20,841 bases of DNA from a bacterium (GTDB lineage: Bacteria > Chloroflexota > Dormibacteria > UBA8260 > Bog-877). The number at the start of each line of letters is the position of its first letter. Position 1 is the stretch's first letter. Made by a program: the position numbers and the translations under genes. Below are positions 6,077 through 13,441 of the stretch, one piece after another. The notes under the pieces are model-generated. The model searched no databases and had not been told where the DNA came from. It saw only the letters and a list, made by a program, of their open reading frames with translations. The stretch is from NCBI GenBank assembly GCA_021802115.1, contig JAKABA010000053.1:1-20841 (forward strand), in the 5' to 3' direction.

Positions 6077-7291
6077 ATGAGTTCGCTGCCGACCGCGACA
6101 GCCCCTGCCCGCATCGAGAGCCTGCGTGTCCAGAACTATCGAGTTCTCCGTGACCTCGAGCTGAGGAGGTTGTCTCCCCTCTCCGTGCTGCTAGGTCCCA
6201 ACGGAAGTGGTAAGTCGACAGTGTTCGATGTCTTCGCGTTTCTCTCCGAGTGCTTCACCGTTGGCCTACGCAAGGCATGGGACAGGCGCAACCGCTTCAA
6301 GGAGATGCGTAGTCGAGGGGAGAGGGGTCCGATCGTTATTGAGCTGAAGTACCGTGAACGTCCAGGCACCCCTCTCATTACCTATCACCTTGCCATCGAA
6401 GAGACCCAACGAGGGCCCGAGGTGGCGGCGGAGTTCTTGCGCTGGACCCGGGGCCGAGGCGGCCGCCCCTTCAATTTCCTGGACTTCCAGCACGGAGCGG
6501 GCAACGTGACCTCAGGGGAACAACCCGAAATGAACGCCGAGCGCCATGCCGAAGCCTTGGAGTCACCGGACCTTCTCGCTGTGAGCACGCTGGGGCAGCT
6601 AGCAAGCCATCCCCGCGTAAGCGCCCTCCGTCGCTTCATCAGCGGCTGGTACCTCTCGTATCTCAGCGCCGACAACACCAGAGGCGTACCTGAGTCTGGG
6701 CCGCAGGAGCACCTCTCCCAGACGGGCGATAACTTGCCGAACGTCATGCAGTACCTTAAGGAGCAGCGCCCCGAGCACCTTGGCCACATTCTGGACGTTC
6801 TGACCAAGCGGATTCCTCAGCTCGAGCGGGTCGACGCCGATCTGCTGGCAGACGGGCGGCTGCTGCTTCACATCAAAGATGCTCCGTTTGCCGAACCGAT
6901 CCTCGCCAAGTTTGCCTCTGACGGTACGCTGAAGCTGCTTGCGTACTTGACAGCGCTCTATGATCCCGATCCGGCACCGCTGGTAGGCATTGAAGAGCCG
7001 GAGAATCAACTGCATCCACGGCTCCTGTTGGACCTGGCGGAAGAATGCCGACAGGCGGCATCGCGCAGTCAACTACTTGTTACTACACACTCGCCGTTCT
7101 TTGTGAACGGATTACATCCCGATGAACTCTGGGTTCTGTACCGGGGCTTGGATGGATTCGCTCGGGCACGCCAAGTGAGTGAGATGCGTAACGTCAAGGC
7201 GTTCATGGACGAAGGCGCAGAGTTGGGTGCCCTGTGGATGGAGGGATACTTTGAGGTTGGGGATCCATTCACGCCGCCACCGGCGGAGTGA
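6077..7291 (+). CDS. AAA15/ABC-type ATPase of a two-gene putative defence system
   Basis: A 404-residue soluble ATPase of the SMC/ABC-like AAA15/AAA21 type. After [20 protein letters not shown] comes Walker [10 protein letters not shown] (residues 40-48); Walker B is [13 protein letters not shown] (302-314) with a tandem Glu, and the switch motif is [12 protein letters not shown] around T336-S339. No nuclease or Toprim domain is fused to its C-terminus (it ends FTPPPAE); instead a DUF4276 gene follows after 12 nt. ATPases of this type sense or scaffold in OLD, Gabija, PARIS and related anti-phage systems. Composition is clearly less GC-rich than the neighbours, suggesting later arrival. The start at 6077 has a poor SD, so the mRNA may be leaderless. 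Confidence 0.85.
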   Translation: MSSLPTATAPARIESLRVQNYRVLRDLELRRLSPLSVLLGPNGSGKSTVFDVFAFLSECFTVGLRKAWDRRNRFKEMRSRGERGPIVIELKYRERPGTPLITYHLAIEETQRGPEVAAEFLRWTRGRGGRPFNFLDFQHGAGNVTSGEQPEMNAERHAEALESPDLLAVSTLGQLASHPRVSALRRFISGWYLSYLSADNTRGVPESGPQEHLSQTGDNLPNVMQYLKEQRPEHLGHILDVLTKRIPQLERVDADLLADGRLLLHIKDAPFAEPILAKFASDGTLKLLAYLTALYDPDPAPLVGIEEPENQLHPRLLLDLAEECRQAASRSQLLVTTHSPFFVNGLHPDELWVLYRGLDGFARARQVSEMRNVKAFMDEGAELGALWMEGYFEVGDPFTPPPAE

Positions 7292-7303
7292 GCGAGCGAA
7301 TGG

Positions 7304-7921
7304 ATGCACCTTGAAGTCCTTGTCGAGGAGCGGTCGGCTGAGGAGGCGCTCCGTCTACTTCTACCGAAGATTGTCGGGTCCGGGGTGAGTTTTGAAATCC
7401 ACGCATTCGAAGGAAAGCGCGACCTGCTCGCCAAGCTGCCCAGCCGGCTCAGAGGATATGCGCGGTGGATCCACCAAACCGAGACGAGAGTTGTGGTGTT
7501 GGTGGATGAGGACCGTCAGGATTGTCGTCAACTCAAAGGCGGATTGGAGGGGGTCGCAGCTGCTGCGGGGCTCACGACGAAGACCGTCGCGGGCGTTGGA
7601 CAGCCCTTCCTCGTCCTCAATCGGGTGGCTGTCGAAGAGCTGGAGGCTTGGTTCCTCGGCGATTGCGACGCCATCGTGGCCGCTTATCCGAGGGTCCCGT
7701 CGTCCCTGCCGTCTCGCCAGGGGTTCCGTGATCCCGATGCAGTCAAGGGAGGCACTTGGGAACAGCTGGACCGAGTCCTTCAGAGGGCCGGCTACCACCG
7801 CGGAGGGATAGCGAAGATCGCTGCCGCCAAAGATATCGTTCCCCACATGGACCCGGCCCGAAACCGGTCGACCAGCTTCCAACACTTCTGCGCGGGCCTC
7901 CGAGCGCTCCTGTCGTCATGA
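7304..7921 (+). CDS. DUF4276 family protein, Toprim-like partner of the AAA15 ATPase
   Basis: A 205-residue DUF4276 protein. The start HLEVLVEERSAEEAL places a glutamate (E8) as in Toprim motif I, and RVVVLVDEDRQDC gives the D68-x-D70 pair of Toprim motif II. Later family blocks are VAVEELEAWFLGD, RDPDAVKGGTWEQLDRVLQRAGY and HMDPARNRSTSFQHF. The E...DxD layout suggests a metal-dependent nuclease or toxin effector. Assigning catalysis is inference. It follows the ATPase gene by 12 nt and shares its lower GC content, so they form an operon. The arrangement resembles PARIS (AAA15 AriA plus Toprim-like DUF4435 AriB), but the effector family differs. ATG at 7304 is the first in-frame Met. Confidence 0.82.
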   Translation: MHLEVLVEERSAEEALRLLLPKIVGSGVSFEIHAFEGKRDLLAKLPSRLRGYARWIHQTETRVVVLVDEDRQDCRQLKGGLEGVAAAAGLTTKTVAGVGQPFLVLNRVAVEELEAWFLGDCDAIVAAYPRVPSSLPSRQGFRDPDAVKGGTWEQLDRVLQRAGYHRGGIAKIAAAKDIVPHMDPARNRSTSFQHFCAGLRALLSS

Positions 7922-8064
7922 GTGGGCCAGCGGCGTCTCTCCGGTAGCCCTCACGGATGATCGGCGCGAGGCAGGGTGTCGACCGTCCGGTTTCCGAGAA
8001 CTGGGAGTTCTCCAGATACCGGGTGCGTGGCGCCCAGCTCCGGCTCCGCGGGAGCGACGTCCCG

Positions 8065-8234
8065 CTCCTCGTCGGGGAGGGTCACGCGGGCGCGGTCGTC
8101 CAGGGTGACCCCCCGCAGGTGCGAGCGGTCCCATCGGGCGAAGGCGTCGTCGATGGCGTCGGCCAGCTGGGCGAAGGTGTGGGTGCGAGCCGCGGCGAAG
8201 ATCCGGCCCGGCCGGTGACCAGAGGTGCTGACCG
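8065..8234 (-). pseudogene. Internal fragment of a pRiA4b ORF-3-like gene (second copy)
   Basis: Aligns with 5231-5400 of the full-length copy, from CTCCTCGTCGGGGAGGGT to GAGGTGCTGACCG, with few differences over most of it. It encodes the segment equivalent to about residues 16-72 (RIFAAARTHTFAQLADAIDD). The protein start and the entire second half are missing, so it is a scrap. Both edges are abrupt. Confidence 0.75.
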
Positions 8235-8237
8235 GGG

Positions 8238-8256
8238 CGCCCCCGATGGGGGGGCG
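8238..8256. terminator. GC hairpin, possible terminator
   Basis: CGCCCCC (8238-8244) pairs with GGGGGCG (8250-8256). It lies between the ATPase-DUF4276 operon and the orphan antitoxin, both of which read toward it. There is no U-run, so this is weak. Confidence 0.25.
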
Positions 8257-8353
8257 ATCACGAAGGGTGCGACCGACGGTCGCAGGCGCCGCACATGGCT
8301 CACGAGATCATGGCCCCATCGGGCTGTGACAGCGCCGTCGGCCCCCCCTCTGT

Positions 8354-8371
8354 GTCTGCCACGATGATCAT
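8354..8371 (-). pseudogene. Start of a lost PIN toxin gene beside the orphan antitoxin
   Basis: The minus strand from ATG at 8369-8371 reads MIIVADT, the first six codons matching the PIN toxin at 326-760, then changes abruptly to unrelated GC-rich sequence. Similarity to the first copy ends here. The ATGA overlap with the antitoxin stop is still present, so the module was once complete. Confidence 0.75.
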
Positions 8372-8625
8372 TCAGGCATAGGCCGTCGCAGGTCGAACAG
8401 CTGCCCGAGCTCCTCTTCGGACAGGCCGGACTCTGCAAGGACCTTCTCCACGGTCGCCCCGAGCTTGGCGACCGCGCGGTGGACCTCATCCTCGTCCCGT
8501 TCCAGCGGGATATAGAACCCGATCACCTTGCCGTGGCGGTTGACGGCGATGGTCTCGGACCCAGAGAGATAGGTGCTGGCGTTGTTGCGGAACTCGCGGA
8601 CGCCGACGCTCTTGAGCTTCTCCAT
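8368..8625 (-). CDS. Orphan Phd/YefM-family antitoxin (paralogue of 757-1014)
   Basis: An 85-residue protein. By eye it differs from the antitoxin at 757-1014 at five positions: Q2 to E, R49 to H, E65 to A, M68 to L and L77 to F. The DNA-binding half from residue 3 onward is unchanged. Its toxin is reduced to six codons. The TACACAGTGTA palindrome (8641-8651) and a Shine-Dalgarno-like stretch upstream of the ATG (8623-8625) are retained, so it is probably still expressed. Because its operator-binding and toxin-binding regions are nearly the same, it may act as an anti-addiction antitoxin for the module at 326-1014, or co-repress that operon. Most substitutions fall in the toxin-binding half, which could also mean relaxed selection. 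Confidence 0.83.
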   Translation of the reverse strand: MEKLKSVGVREFRNNASTYLSGSETIAVNRHGKVIGFYIPLERDEDEVHRAVAKLGATVEKVLAESGLSEEELGQLFDLRRPMPE

Positions 8626-8640
8626 CGTGTCCCCTTCGTG

Positions 8641-8651
8641 TACACAGTGTA
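8641..8651 (-). promoter_or_regulatory. Operator/-10 region of the orphan antitoxin
   Basis: The same TACACAGTGTA palindrome as at 1030-1040, with TACACT as -10 on the minus strand and TGACGG 17 bp upstream, a slightly better -35 than in the first copy. Confidence 0.5.
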
Positions 8652-8709
8652 GCGACTTCTGGGAGTAACCGTCACCGGCCTCGGTGAAGAGCAGTCGGGC
8701 TCGGCGGCC

Positions 8710-9065
8710 CCCGCTGATCGCAGCGGCTCCGCTCCTGGATACGGTCCACCACGGACGTGGTGCTGCGGCCTCAAGACGTGCGCGGGGAGCGGTGCTCCCT
8801 CGGCACCCGTCCGGCCCGTGGCGGTGGGTCATCTCCATGACGCCACTTCTCACGCAGGGCGCCGCGGCGGTCTCCACACCGTCAACGTCCGTCCGGACGT
8901 TCACCCGATCACGCTGGGCCCTCAACCTCTGCCGGGGCCGCTGGGAGGAGTCGACGCCGGCGCTCCTCGTCGGCGACAGCCACCCGTCGTCGGCCGCGTC
9001 GTGCGGGCCAGCGGCTGAAGGCCGGTCCACCGTCGCGTCTCCCGCTCAAGCGGGGGAGCACGGCA
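8710..9065. other. Gene-free spacer with an 8-bp inverted repeat
   Basis: No domain or plausible start is visible on either strand. AACGTCCG (8884-8891) and CGGACGTT (8894-8901) form a perfect inverted repeat with a 2-bp centre, an operator-like sequence without an attached gene. Confidence 0.35.
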
Positions 9066-9416
9066 CTACCGCTCCACGGCTGTTGTGGCCCAGTCGTTTC
9101 TCAGGTCGAAGACGTCGACGAACGGCTCCCCCGGCCGGAGCCGGCTGAGCCGGGCCCGCCGACGGTCGAGCACGGCTCCCGGCTCGTCCCACCCGCCCCA
9201 CGCCGCGTCGGGGAGGCTAATCCGGGTGCTGTCGTGCAGGATGAACTCCTGGAGGCGCGAGTGGTCCCGGCGGGCCAGGGCGTCGTCGATGGCGTCGGCC
9301 AGCTGGGCGAAGGTGGGGCGCGAGCCGCGGCGAAGATCCGGCCCCGGTCGGGGCCGGAGGTGCTCACCGTGACCTTCCACCAGGTCGACCCGGATCGACA
9401 GCCAGGTGCGTGCCAT
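9066..9416 (-). pseudogene. Shortened pRiA4b ORF-3-like gene (third copy)
   Basis: A 116-residue frame starting TWLSIRVDLVEGHGEH, parallel to the full copy at 4886-5446. Two compensating indels shift the frame over about ten residues: RIFAAARTHTF has become PDLRRGSRPTF before the original frame returns at FAQLADAIDD. The protein stops soon after VFDLRNDWA, where the full copy continues for some 75 residues including WGWGDMPDQY. I treat it as decayed, although a short product could be made. The upstream flank is also duplicated (9417-9590). Confidence 0.7.
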
Positions 9417-9590
9417 GAGGACGTGCCTTCCTCCATCCCGCCTCGCACCACCGGCCCCGCGCCACCGATGCTGCCGAGCGGCCGGCGGGGAGCGGCTGGG
9501 CCTTGTCGACGATCCTGGGGCCGAGCGGCCGCGAGGCGGCGCCGCTCCGCGCCGCGGGCGTGCCCCTCGCGAAGGGGGAAGTCGGTGTGC
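9417..9590. repeat. Duplicated flank of the pRiA4b-type gene (second copy)
   Basis: Counterpart of 5447-5612, sharing landmark blocks in the same order and ending in GTGCCCCTCGCGAAGGGGG. Beyond this, sequence at the two sites is unrelated: IS21-like repeats at the first site, and the end of a PIN toxin gene here. Confidence 0.6.
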
Positions 9591-9652
9591 AGCCGGCCCA
9601 GGACGAGGTGGTCCGGTCGGGACGCGGAGGTCCTGGGCTCGGGGGCGCGCCG

Positions 9653-10054
9653 TCAGACCCTGATGACTCGGAGTCCGGGGATGTTGTCGCAATCGGCATC
9701 CTGCGACGCGACCGGGATCCCGTGGGCGATGGCCGTGGCGGCGATCCACGAGTCGTTGATGGGCATCCGCCTGCCTTGGTCGCGAAGCGCGAGCCGAAGG
9801 ACCGCCCAGGCGTGGGCGACTGGCGCGTCGACCGGGAGGGGATCGAGGGTCTCGGCCCCGGAGAGGGCCTCCAATCGCCGCCCTCGAGCGGGTGCGGACT
9901 CCGCGGCCAGGACTCCCAGCCGCAGCTCGCCCACCGTGACCACGGACACGGCCATCCGCGCCGGTGGACTCCCGGAGAGCGGCCGGTCCTGCTCGACCGC
10001 GATGAAGACCGACGTGTCGGCCAGGGCCAGCTCGGCACCCTCTGCCCGTGTCAT
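9653..10054 (-). CDS. PIN-domain toxin (VapC-like) of a second Phd-PIN module
   Basis: A 133-residue PIN protein with all four acidic positions in place: D13 (LADTSVFIA), E43 (VTVGELRLG), D101 (INDSWIAATA) and D119 (SQDADCD). The INDSWIAATAIAHGIPVASQDAD block is strongly characteristic of VapC RNases. ATG at 10052-10054 overlaps the antitoxin TGA by four bases (ATGA). It is not a close relative of the PIN protein at 326-760, so the module arrived separately. The product appears full length. Confidence 0.88.
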   Translation of the reverse strand: MTRAEGAELALADTSVFIAVEQDRPLSGSPPARMAVSVVTVGELRLGVLAAESAPARGRRLEALSGAETLDPLPVDAPVAHAWAVLRLALRDQGRRMPINDSWIAATAIAHGIPVASQDADCDNIPGLRVIRV

Positions 10055-10305
10055 GGGAGCGGGAGATCGTCCGTGGTCCCCGGAAGGAGGTTGGCCAGCT
10101 CCTCCGTCAGACCGGGGTCGGCGCGCCGGCGGTCGCTGCCGCGGATGAAGGCTTCCCAGGCGATCGACCGGGGCCGCACCGGCAGGGGAGCCAGCTCGGC
10201 GACCGGGCGGCCGCTCACCGTCACCCGCAGGTGTTCGCCAGCCTCGACCCGCCGGAGCACGCGGCTGACGTCGTTTCGCAGTTCACGAGCGGGGATGTCG
10301 GGCAT
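10051..10305 (-). CDS. Phd/YefM-family antitoxin
   Basis: An 84-residue protein. MPDIPARELRNDVSRVLRRVEAGEHLRVTVSGRPVAELAPL is a typical Phd/YefM N-terminal domain (start strand, helix, then VTVSGRPVA hairpin). The C-terminal part (IAWEAFIRGSDRRRADPGLTEELANLL) wraps the toxin. I prefer ATG 10303-10305 over the GTG six bases upstream because TACCGT lies 6 nt before it, giving the leaderless layout common here. A GTAGC/GCTAC inverted repeat over the promoter (10315-10330) is a likely operator. Confidence 0.85.
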   Translation of the reverse strand: MPDIPARELRNDVSRVLRRVEAGEHLRVTVSGRPVAELAPLPVRPRSIAWEAFIRGSDRRRADPGLTEELANLLPGTTDDLPLP

Positions 10306-10311
10306 GGCCAC

Positions 10312-10330
10312 ACGGTAGCTGTCTTGCTAC
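10312..10330 (-). promoter_or_regulatory. -10 and inverted-repeat operator of the second Phd-PIN module
   Basis: On the minus strand TACCGT (10312-10317) is followed by GTGGCC and ATG. GTAGC (10315-10319) and GCTAC (10326-10330) are complementary arms with a 6-bp spacer that overlap the -10. Confidence 0.45.
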
Positions 10331-10697
10331 GCCGGGGCCCCGGCGGGGCGGTCCCCTGGCCGCGAGCGCGGCCACCAACCGTTCCACCGCTCCGCCGACA
10401 GCCGCGGCTCACGTTCGGACGGCCCAGCCGCACTCCGGTGGGAGGAGCACCGGCGAGCCCATCGGCCGCCACGCTCCCGTGGCGGCGCCGGCGGCGCAAG
10501 GTCATTCGCACCTTCCGCAGCGTGGCTGCTGGCCCGCCGGTGCGCGGAGCGTCCAGGCGGTGCCCCTCACGAGACGAAAGGTCCGGAACAACCGGTTGGC
10601 CACCCCCGGCTCCGGCCGCTCCAAGGAGATCGCATTCCACCACACCTGTTCTCCCGCCAGCAACGCGCTGGGTTTGAAGCTGCCGGCGACCCTGGGG
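10331..10697. other. Gene-free spacer with a strong hairpin at 10465-10486
   Basis: No supportable gene. GCCGCCACG (10465-10473) and CGTGGCGGC (10478-10486) form a perfect 9-bp stem with a CTCC loop. It sits upstream of the minus-strand module and no gene ends into it, so calling it a terminator would be a guess. Confidence 0.4.
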
Positions 10698-10870
10698 CAG
10701 CGGGATTGGAGCGACTACGTCATCGAAGGGGTCGCCGCCCCGCTGCGGACCGCGGGCACGGGCTCGGCAGGTTACAGGGCGCCCGGAGCGCGGGCCGCGG
10801 CTGGCGACGTCCTGGCACCTGGGGCCGAGGCGCAGCCCGCGGGCGTGGCAGGTGACACGGATCGCCGCCG
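10698..10870. repeat. Dispersed repeat, second copy
   Basis: Counterpart of 5668-5840, beginning GGGATTGGAGCGACTAC. The 3' half is more diverged. The IS21-like double repeat that precedes copy one is absent here, so the repeat is an independent unit. Confidence 0.6.
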
Positions 10871-10904
10871 CCTGAGCCGCGAGGCTGGCCCTGCCCATCG
10901 CCCG

Positions 10905-11027
10905 GCGTAGGGCGCATCGGTGACACCGACTGCGGCCCACGCGGCCGAGGCCCGTCGCATGGCCTCCCCCTATGCCGTGCTGATCTACCGTTGCGCCGCC
11001 ATCCTCATCCCGAGTGGCGGCCTGCAA
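10905..11027. repeat. Dispersed repeat, copy B of the 2420-2560 element
   Basis: Shares with 2420-2560 the block around GCATCGGTG(A/G)C, CATGCCGTGCT or ATGCCGTGCT, and CTACCGT. Both copies sit between TA modules. No function recognised. Confidence 0.4.
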
Positions 11028-11118
11028 CTGGGGCCAAACCCTTCGTGGCTGATCTCATGACGCTGCACGGCGGTAGCCCATTCCGGCCGTGGCGTCTACC
11101 GCTAGGCGGCCTTGACAG

Positions 11119-11129
11119 TAGACTGGTCT
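11119..11129 (+). promoter_or_regulatory. -10 and small palindrome at the start of VapBC-1
   Basis: TAGACT (11119-11124) is followed by GGTCTG and the ATG at 11131, giving a leaderless layout. AGAC-TG-GTCT (11120-11129) is palindromic and overlaps it, a likely operator half. Confidence 0.5.
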
Positions 11130-11130
11130 G

Positions 11131-11337
11131 ATGCACAAGACCGCGCTACGCATCGACGAGGATCTGCTGGCCCAGGCTCGCGCCGCCCTCGGCACGAAGA
11201 CGGCCACCGAGACCATCCACACGGCTTTGGCGGAGGTCGTGGCCAGGCAAGGCCGCGCCCGGCTCTTCGAGCGCCTGCGCAGCCTGGAGGGCATCGACCT
11301 CGCGAACGAGACGGTCATGCGCGAGGCATGGCGCTAG
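11131..11337 (+). CDS. vapB: VapB-type antitoxin
   Basis: A 68-residue protein of the VapB type common in Actinobacteria: HKTALRIDEDLLAQARAALG forms the N-terminal strand and first helix, TKTATETIHTALAEVVARQ the second helix, and RLFERLRSLEGIDLANETVMREAWR is the toxin-binding tail. The ATG is 6 nt from a -10. It is the only module here without a stop/start overlap: three bases separate its TAG from the GTG of VapC. VapB should inhibit VapC and repress the pair. Confidence 0.88.
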   Translation: MHKTALRIDEDLLAQARAALGTKTATETIHTALAEVVARQGRARLFERLRSLEGIDLANETVMREAWR

Positions 11338-11340
11338 GGC

Positions 11341-11754
11341 GTGGCCCGCTACCTGGTGGACAAGTCGGCGCTTGCCCGGGTCCACTTGGCGCCGGTGGCC
11401 AGTCGGATGGAGTCGCTATTCCTCGCCGGTGAGGTCGCCACCTGCGGCATCGTTGACTTGGAGTTGCTCTTCAGTGCTCGCAGCACTGCCGACTACCTGG
11501 CCATCCTCGCCGACCGGCGCAGCCTGCCGCGCGCCGAGGTCGGCGAGGCGAGGATAGAACGAGCCATCGCGGTCCAAACCGCTCTGGCCCGCAAGGGCCG
11601 CCATCGCGGCCCGTCGATCCCTGACCTGTTGATCGCGGCCGCCGCGGAGGCCGCCGGACTCACAGTCCTCCACTATGACGCCGATTTCGATCTGGTGGCC
11701 GAGGTCACAGGGCAGCCCACCGAGTGGGTGGTGCCGAAGGGCAGCGTTCCGTAG
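11341..11754 (+). CDS. vapC: VapC PIN-domain toxin
   Basis: A 137-residue VapC with acidic residues D7 (YLVDKSAL), E41 (VDLELLFSA), D95 (SIPDLLIAA) and D113/D115 (HYDADFD). VDKSA near the start and HYDADFDLVAEVTGQPTEWV at the end are typical of a large actinobacterial VapC group. It begins with GTG three bases after vapB. Its RNA target is unknown. The stop lies only a few bases from a GNAT relic on the opposite strand. Confidence 0.9.
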   Translation: MARYLVDKSALARVHLAPVASRMESLFLAGEVATCGIVDLELLFSARSTADYLAILADRRSLPRAEVGEARIERAIAVQTALARKGRHRGPSIPDLLIAAAAEAAGLTVLHYDADFDLVAEVTGQPTEWVVPKGSVP

Positions 11755-11757
11755 CCC

Positions 11758-12130
11758 CGCCATTCCGGCACCCGGCGCGAGGCCGCATGGTGGCGTCCGG
11801 GTCAACCAGCACTCCGGCAGCGGGATGCTGGCTCCGCACCTCAGCCACGACGGCGGCGACGAGTTCAGCCCCGACGCCGCGGCCGATGGACGTGGGGTCG
11901 CGGCTCGCGTAGTCGATCCCCACTTCGCCCCTTCGAGCTCCCCCAGCCGCGGCCTCGGCGGGATGCCGGCCCAGCGGTGCCACGGGCACCAGCCGATGGA
12001 GGTGCCCTCATCGCTGACCGTTCCTTGCAGGTCCGCTCACGGTACTTGGCGATCTCCGCCTCGGCGGGGGCGTCCGCCAGCCGCCCGTGGGCAGCGTGAG
12101 GCAGCCTGGAGCGCTGCCGCGTGGACGGCA
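11758..12130 (-). pseudogene. Broken AAC(6')-like GNAT acetyltransferase gene
   Basis: Minus-strand pieces in different frames match the aminoglycoside 6'-N-acetyltransferase-type GNAT family in order. First, LPHAAHGRLADAPAEAEIAKYRER (about 12105-12030). Then SIGWCPWHRWA (about 12003-11970) after an apparent internal deletion. Then GEVGIDYASRDPTSIGRGVG with AELVAAVVAEVRSQHPAAGV and LVDPDA, which holds the acetyl-CoA loop (GRGVGAEL). After another frameshift comes ASRRVPEW. At least two frameshifts and one deletion mean no enzyme is made. A second, shorter relic of the same kind lies at 17205-17331. Confidence 0.75.
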
Positions 12131-12387
12131 CCGTGGCCGCGCCCACCCTCAGCCCTCTCCAGGAGCAGATCCTCACCCTGCTCCGTGTCGACCGCAGCGC
12201 CTACGGCCCGATCGCGTCACAGGCGGTTAATTCGGCATGAAGGCCTCGCTCGACCTGCGGAACGTAGGTTCAACTGGTGGATCGACGACGGGATGCCCGT
12301 TGCCGGGCGCGGTCTCGCTGTTGCCATGGTCACCAACTGCAGCGGGCCAGGCATCTCCGCGCCATACGGGTGTGGCTTCACATGTGG
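12131..12387. other. Spacer without an identifiable gene
   Basis: A forward frame covers RRFNWWIDDGMPVAGRGLAV but has no start signal or known domain. I cannot support a gene on either strand. Confidence 0.4.
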
Positions 12388-12399
12388 CATCATTTGATG
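12388..12399 (+). promoter_or_regulatory. Candidate operator of VapBC-2
   Basis: CATCA-TT-TGATG is a perfect 12-bp palindrome about 30 bp upstream of the vapB start. A second half-site, TTGATG, follows at 12407-12412. No clear -10 could be assigned. Confidence 0.4.
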
Positions 12400-12428
12400 A
12401 CCGTCTTGATGCCTATTGGAGGATGGCC

Positions 12429-12626
12429 ATGCGCACGACTCTCGCCTTGGACGATGACCTGCTCGCCGAGGCACAGCGCCTGACCGGCAAGACCGGGAAG
12501 ACCGCTGTCGTGCGGGAGGCGCTGGGCGCTCTGATTGAACGCGAGAGTGCCCGGCGGTTGGCCCGGCTGGGCGGAACCCAGCCGGGCCTTGCCGACGTAC
12601 CCCGGCGTCGGACTGAGCCGCAGTGA
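12429..12626 (+). CDS. vapB: VapB-type antitoxin
   Basis: A 65-residue protein beginning MRTTLALDDDLLAEAQRLTG, with the KTAVVREALGALIERESARRLARLGG second helix, the classical VapB2-type RHH antitoxin, ending in a short toxin-binding tail. I chose ATG 12429-12431 because GGAGG (12418-12422) is 6 nt upstream and MRTTL is the usual family start; the ATG at 12423 overlaps the SD itself. Together with the Phd pairs it is an exception to the leaderless pattern. Its TGA overlaps the VapC GTG (GTGA, 12623-12626). Confidence 0.88.
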   Translation: MRTTLALDDDLLAEAQRLTGKTGKTAVVREALGALIERESARRLARLGGTQPGLADVPRRRTEPQ

Positions 12627-12988
12627 TCCTGGTCGACACCTCCATCTGGATCGACCACCTCCGCAGGGGAAACGGGACCCTGGTCCGTTTGCTCCACAGC
12701 AACGCTGTCCTGGGGCACCCCTGGGTCACTGGAGAGCTTGCGCTGGGCAACCTGAGCCGCCGTGACGAGTTCATCTCGTTGCTGCGCGGTCTCCCCCAGG
12801 CGGCGCTGGCCGACAATGACGAGGTCCTCCGGCTGATTGACCAGGAAGGCTTGTACGGCGCGGGTATTGGCTATGTCGACGCCCAGCTTCTCGCTGCGAC
12901 CAGGCTCACCCCTGACGCCAGACTGTGGACCAGGGACCAGCGCCTGTCGACAGTCACCGCCCGACTGGGGCTGGAGCACTCCGAATGA
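12623..12988 (+). CDS. vapC: VapC PIN-domain toxin
   Basis: A 121-residue compact VapC: D5 (MILVDTSIWIDHL), E38 (WVTGELALG), D86 (GYVDAQLLAA) and D105 (WTRDQRL) are all present, with the family's YGAGIGYVDAQLLAATRL block. It starts with GTG overlapping the vapB stop. It is a classical type II RNase toxin, intact and of normal length. The module is not closely related to the VapBC pair 700 bp upstream. Confidence 0.92.
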   Translation: MILVDTSIWIDHLRRGNGTLVRLLHSNAVLGHPWVTGELALGNLSRRDEFISLLRGLPQAALADNDEVLRLIDQEGLYGAGIGYVDAQLLAATRLTPDARLWTRDQRLSTVTARLGLEHSE

Positions 12989-13441
12989 CGGCCCTGAGCC
13001 AACTGCCGAATGACCCGTAAACCGACGGCCGCACGGAGGCAGAGACGCCCGGCGACCTCCTGGTGAACCCGTAGCAGCTCCAGCCTGCAGCCCCGGCAGG
13101 CCCGAGTCACCCTGCTCCAAGGTCGAAAGGTGGGCGAACCCGACGACCGGTGTCGCGGAACCCCGGACTGACGGACGCGTGTCGGACCCACCCGTGGGGG
13201 CCAGATGTGTGCCGGCCGGGTCTCCCCCGGGCGCCGGGTTGGGGACGGGTGGGGGCTGCCACGCCGCCGGGTGGCGGGGTGCGCGGGTCTGGGGGCGTGC
13301 CCTGGGGATGATGGCGTCGTCGGCGGGGAGGGGGATGGCGCCGCGGTCCGGGGCGGACGCGGCCGAGGACCCGGATCGGCTATAGGAGCAGCTGCGCGGC
13401 TGCTGCCGGGCGCGCGGGTGCCGTCCCGCCCAACCCGGCCG
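12989..13441. other. Gene-free convergent spacer
   Basis: Lies between the ends of vapC and the hydrolase gene. No domain is recognised on either strand. AGCAGC (13387-13392) and GCTGCT (13399-13404) could form a short hairpin just past the hydrolase stop, a weak terminator candidate without a U-run. Confidence 0.45.

Noticed and set aside
9503..10318. Forward frame over the second Phd-PIN module
   Set aside because: Antisense shadow of two genes with clear PIN and Phd motifs.
10465..10486. Strong hairpin as a terminator
   Set aside because: No gene ends into it from either side and there is no U-run, so I left it as a structure without a function.
11112..11117. TTGACA as a -35 box for VapBC-1
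   Set aside because: A -10 at 17 bp would lie inside the vapB coding sequence. The TAGACT hexamer 6 nt before ATG fits better, so the TTGACA is probably chance.
12237..12626. A longer N-terminal extension of the VapB antitoxin from an upstream ATG
   Set aside because: The extra residues do not resemble VapB, and the GGAGG spacing plus the MRTTL start favour 12429.
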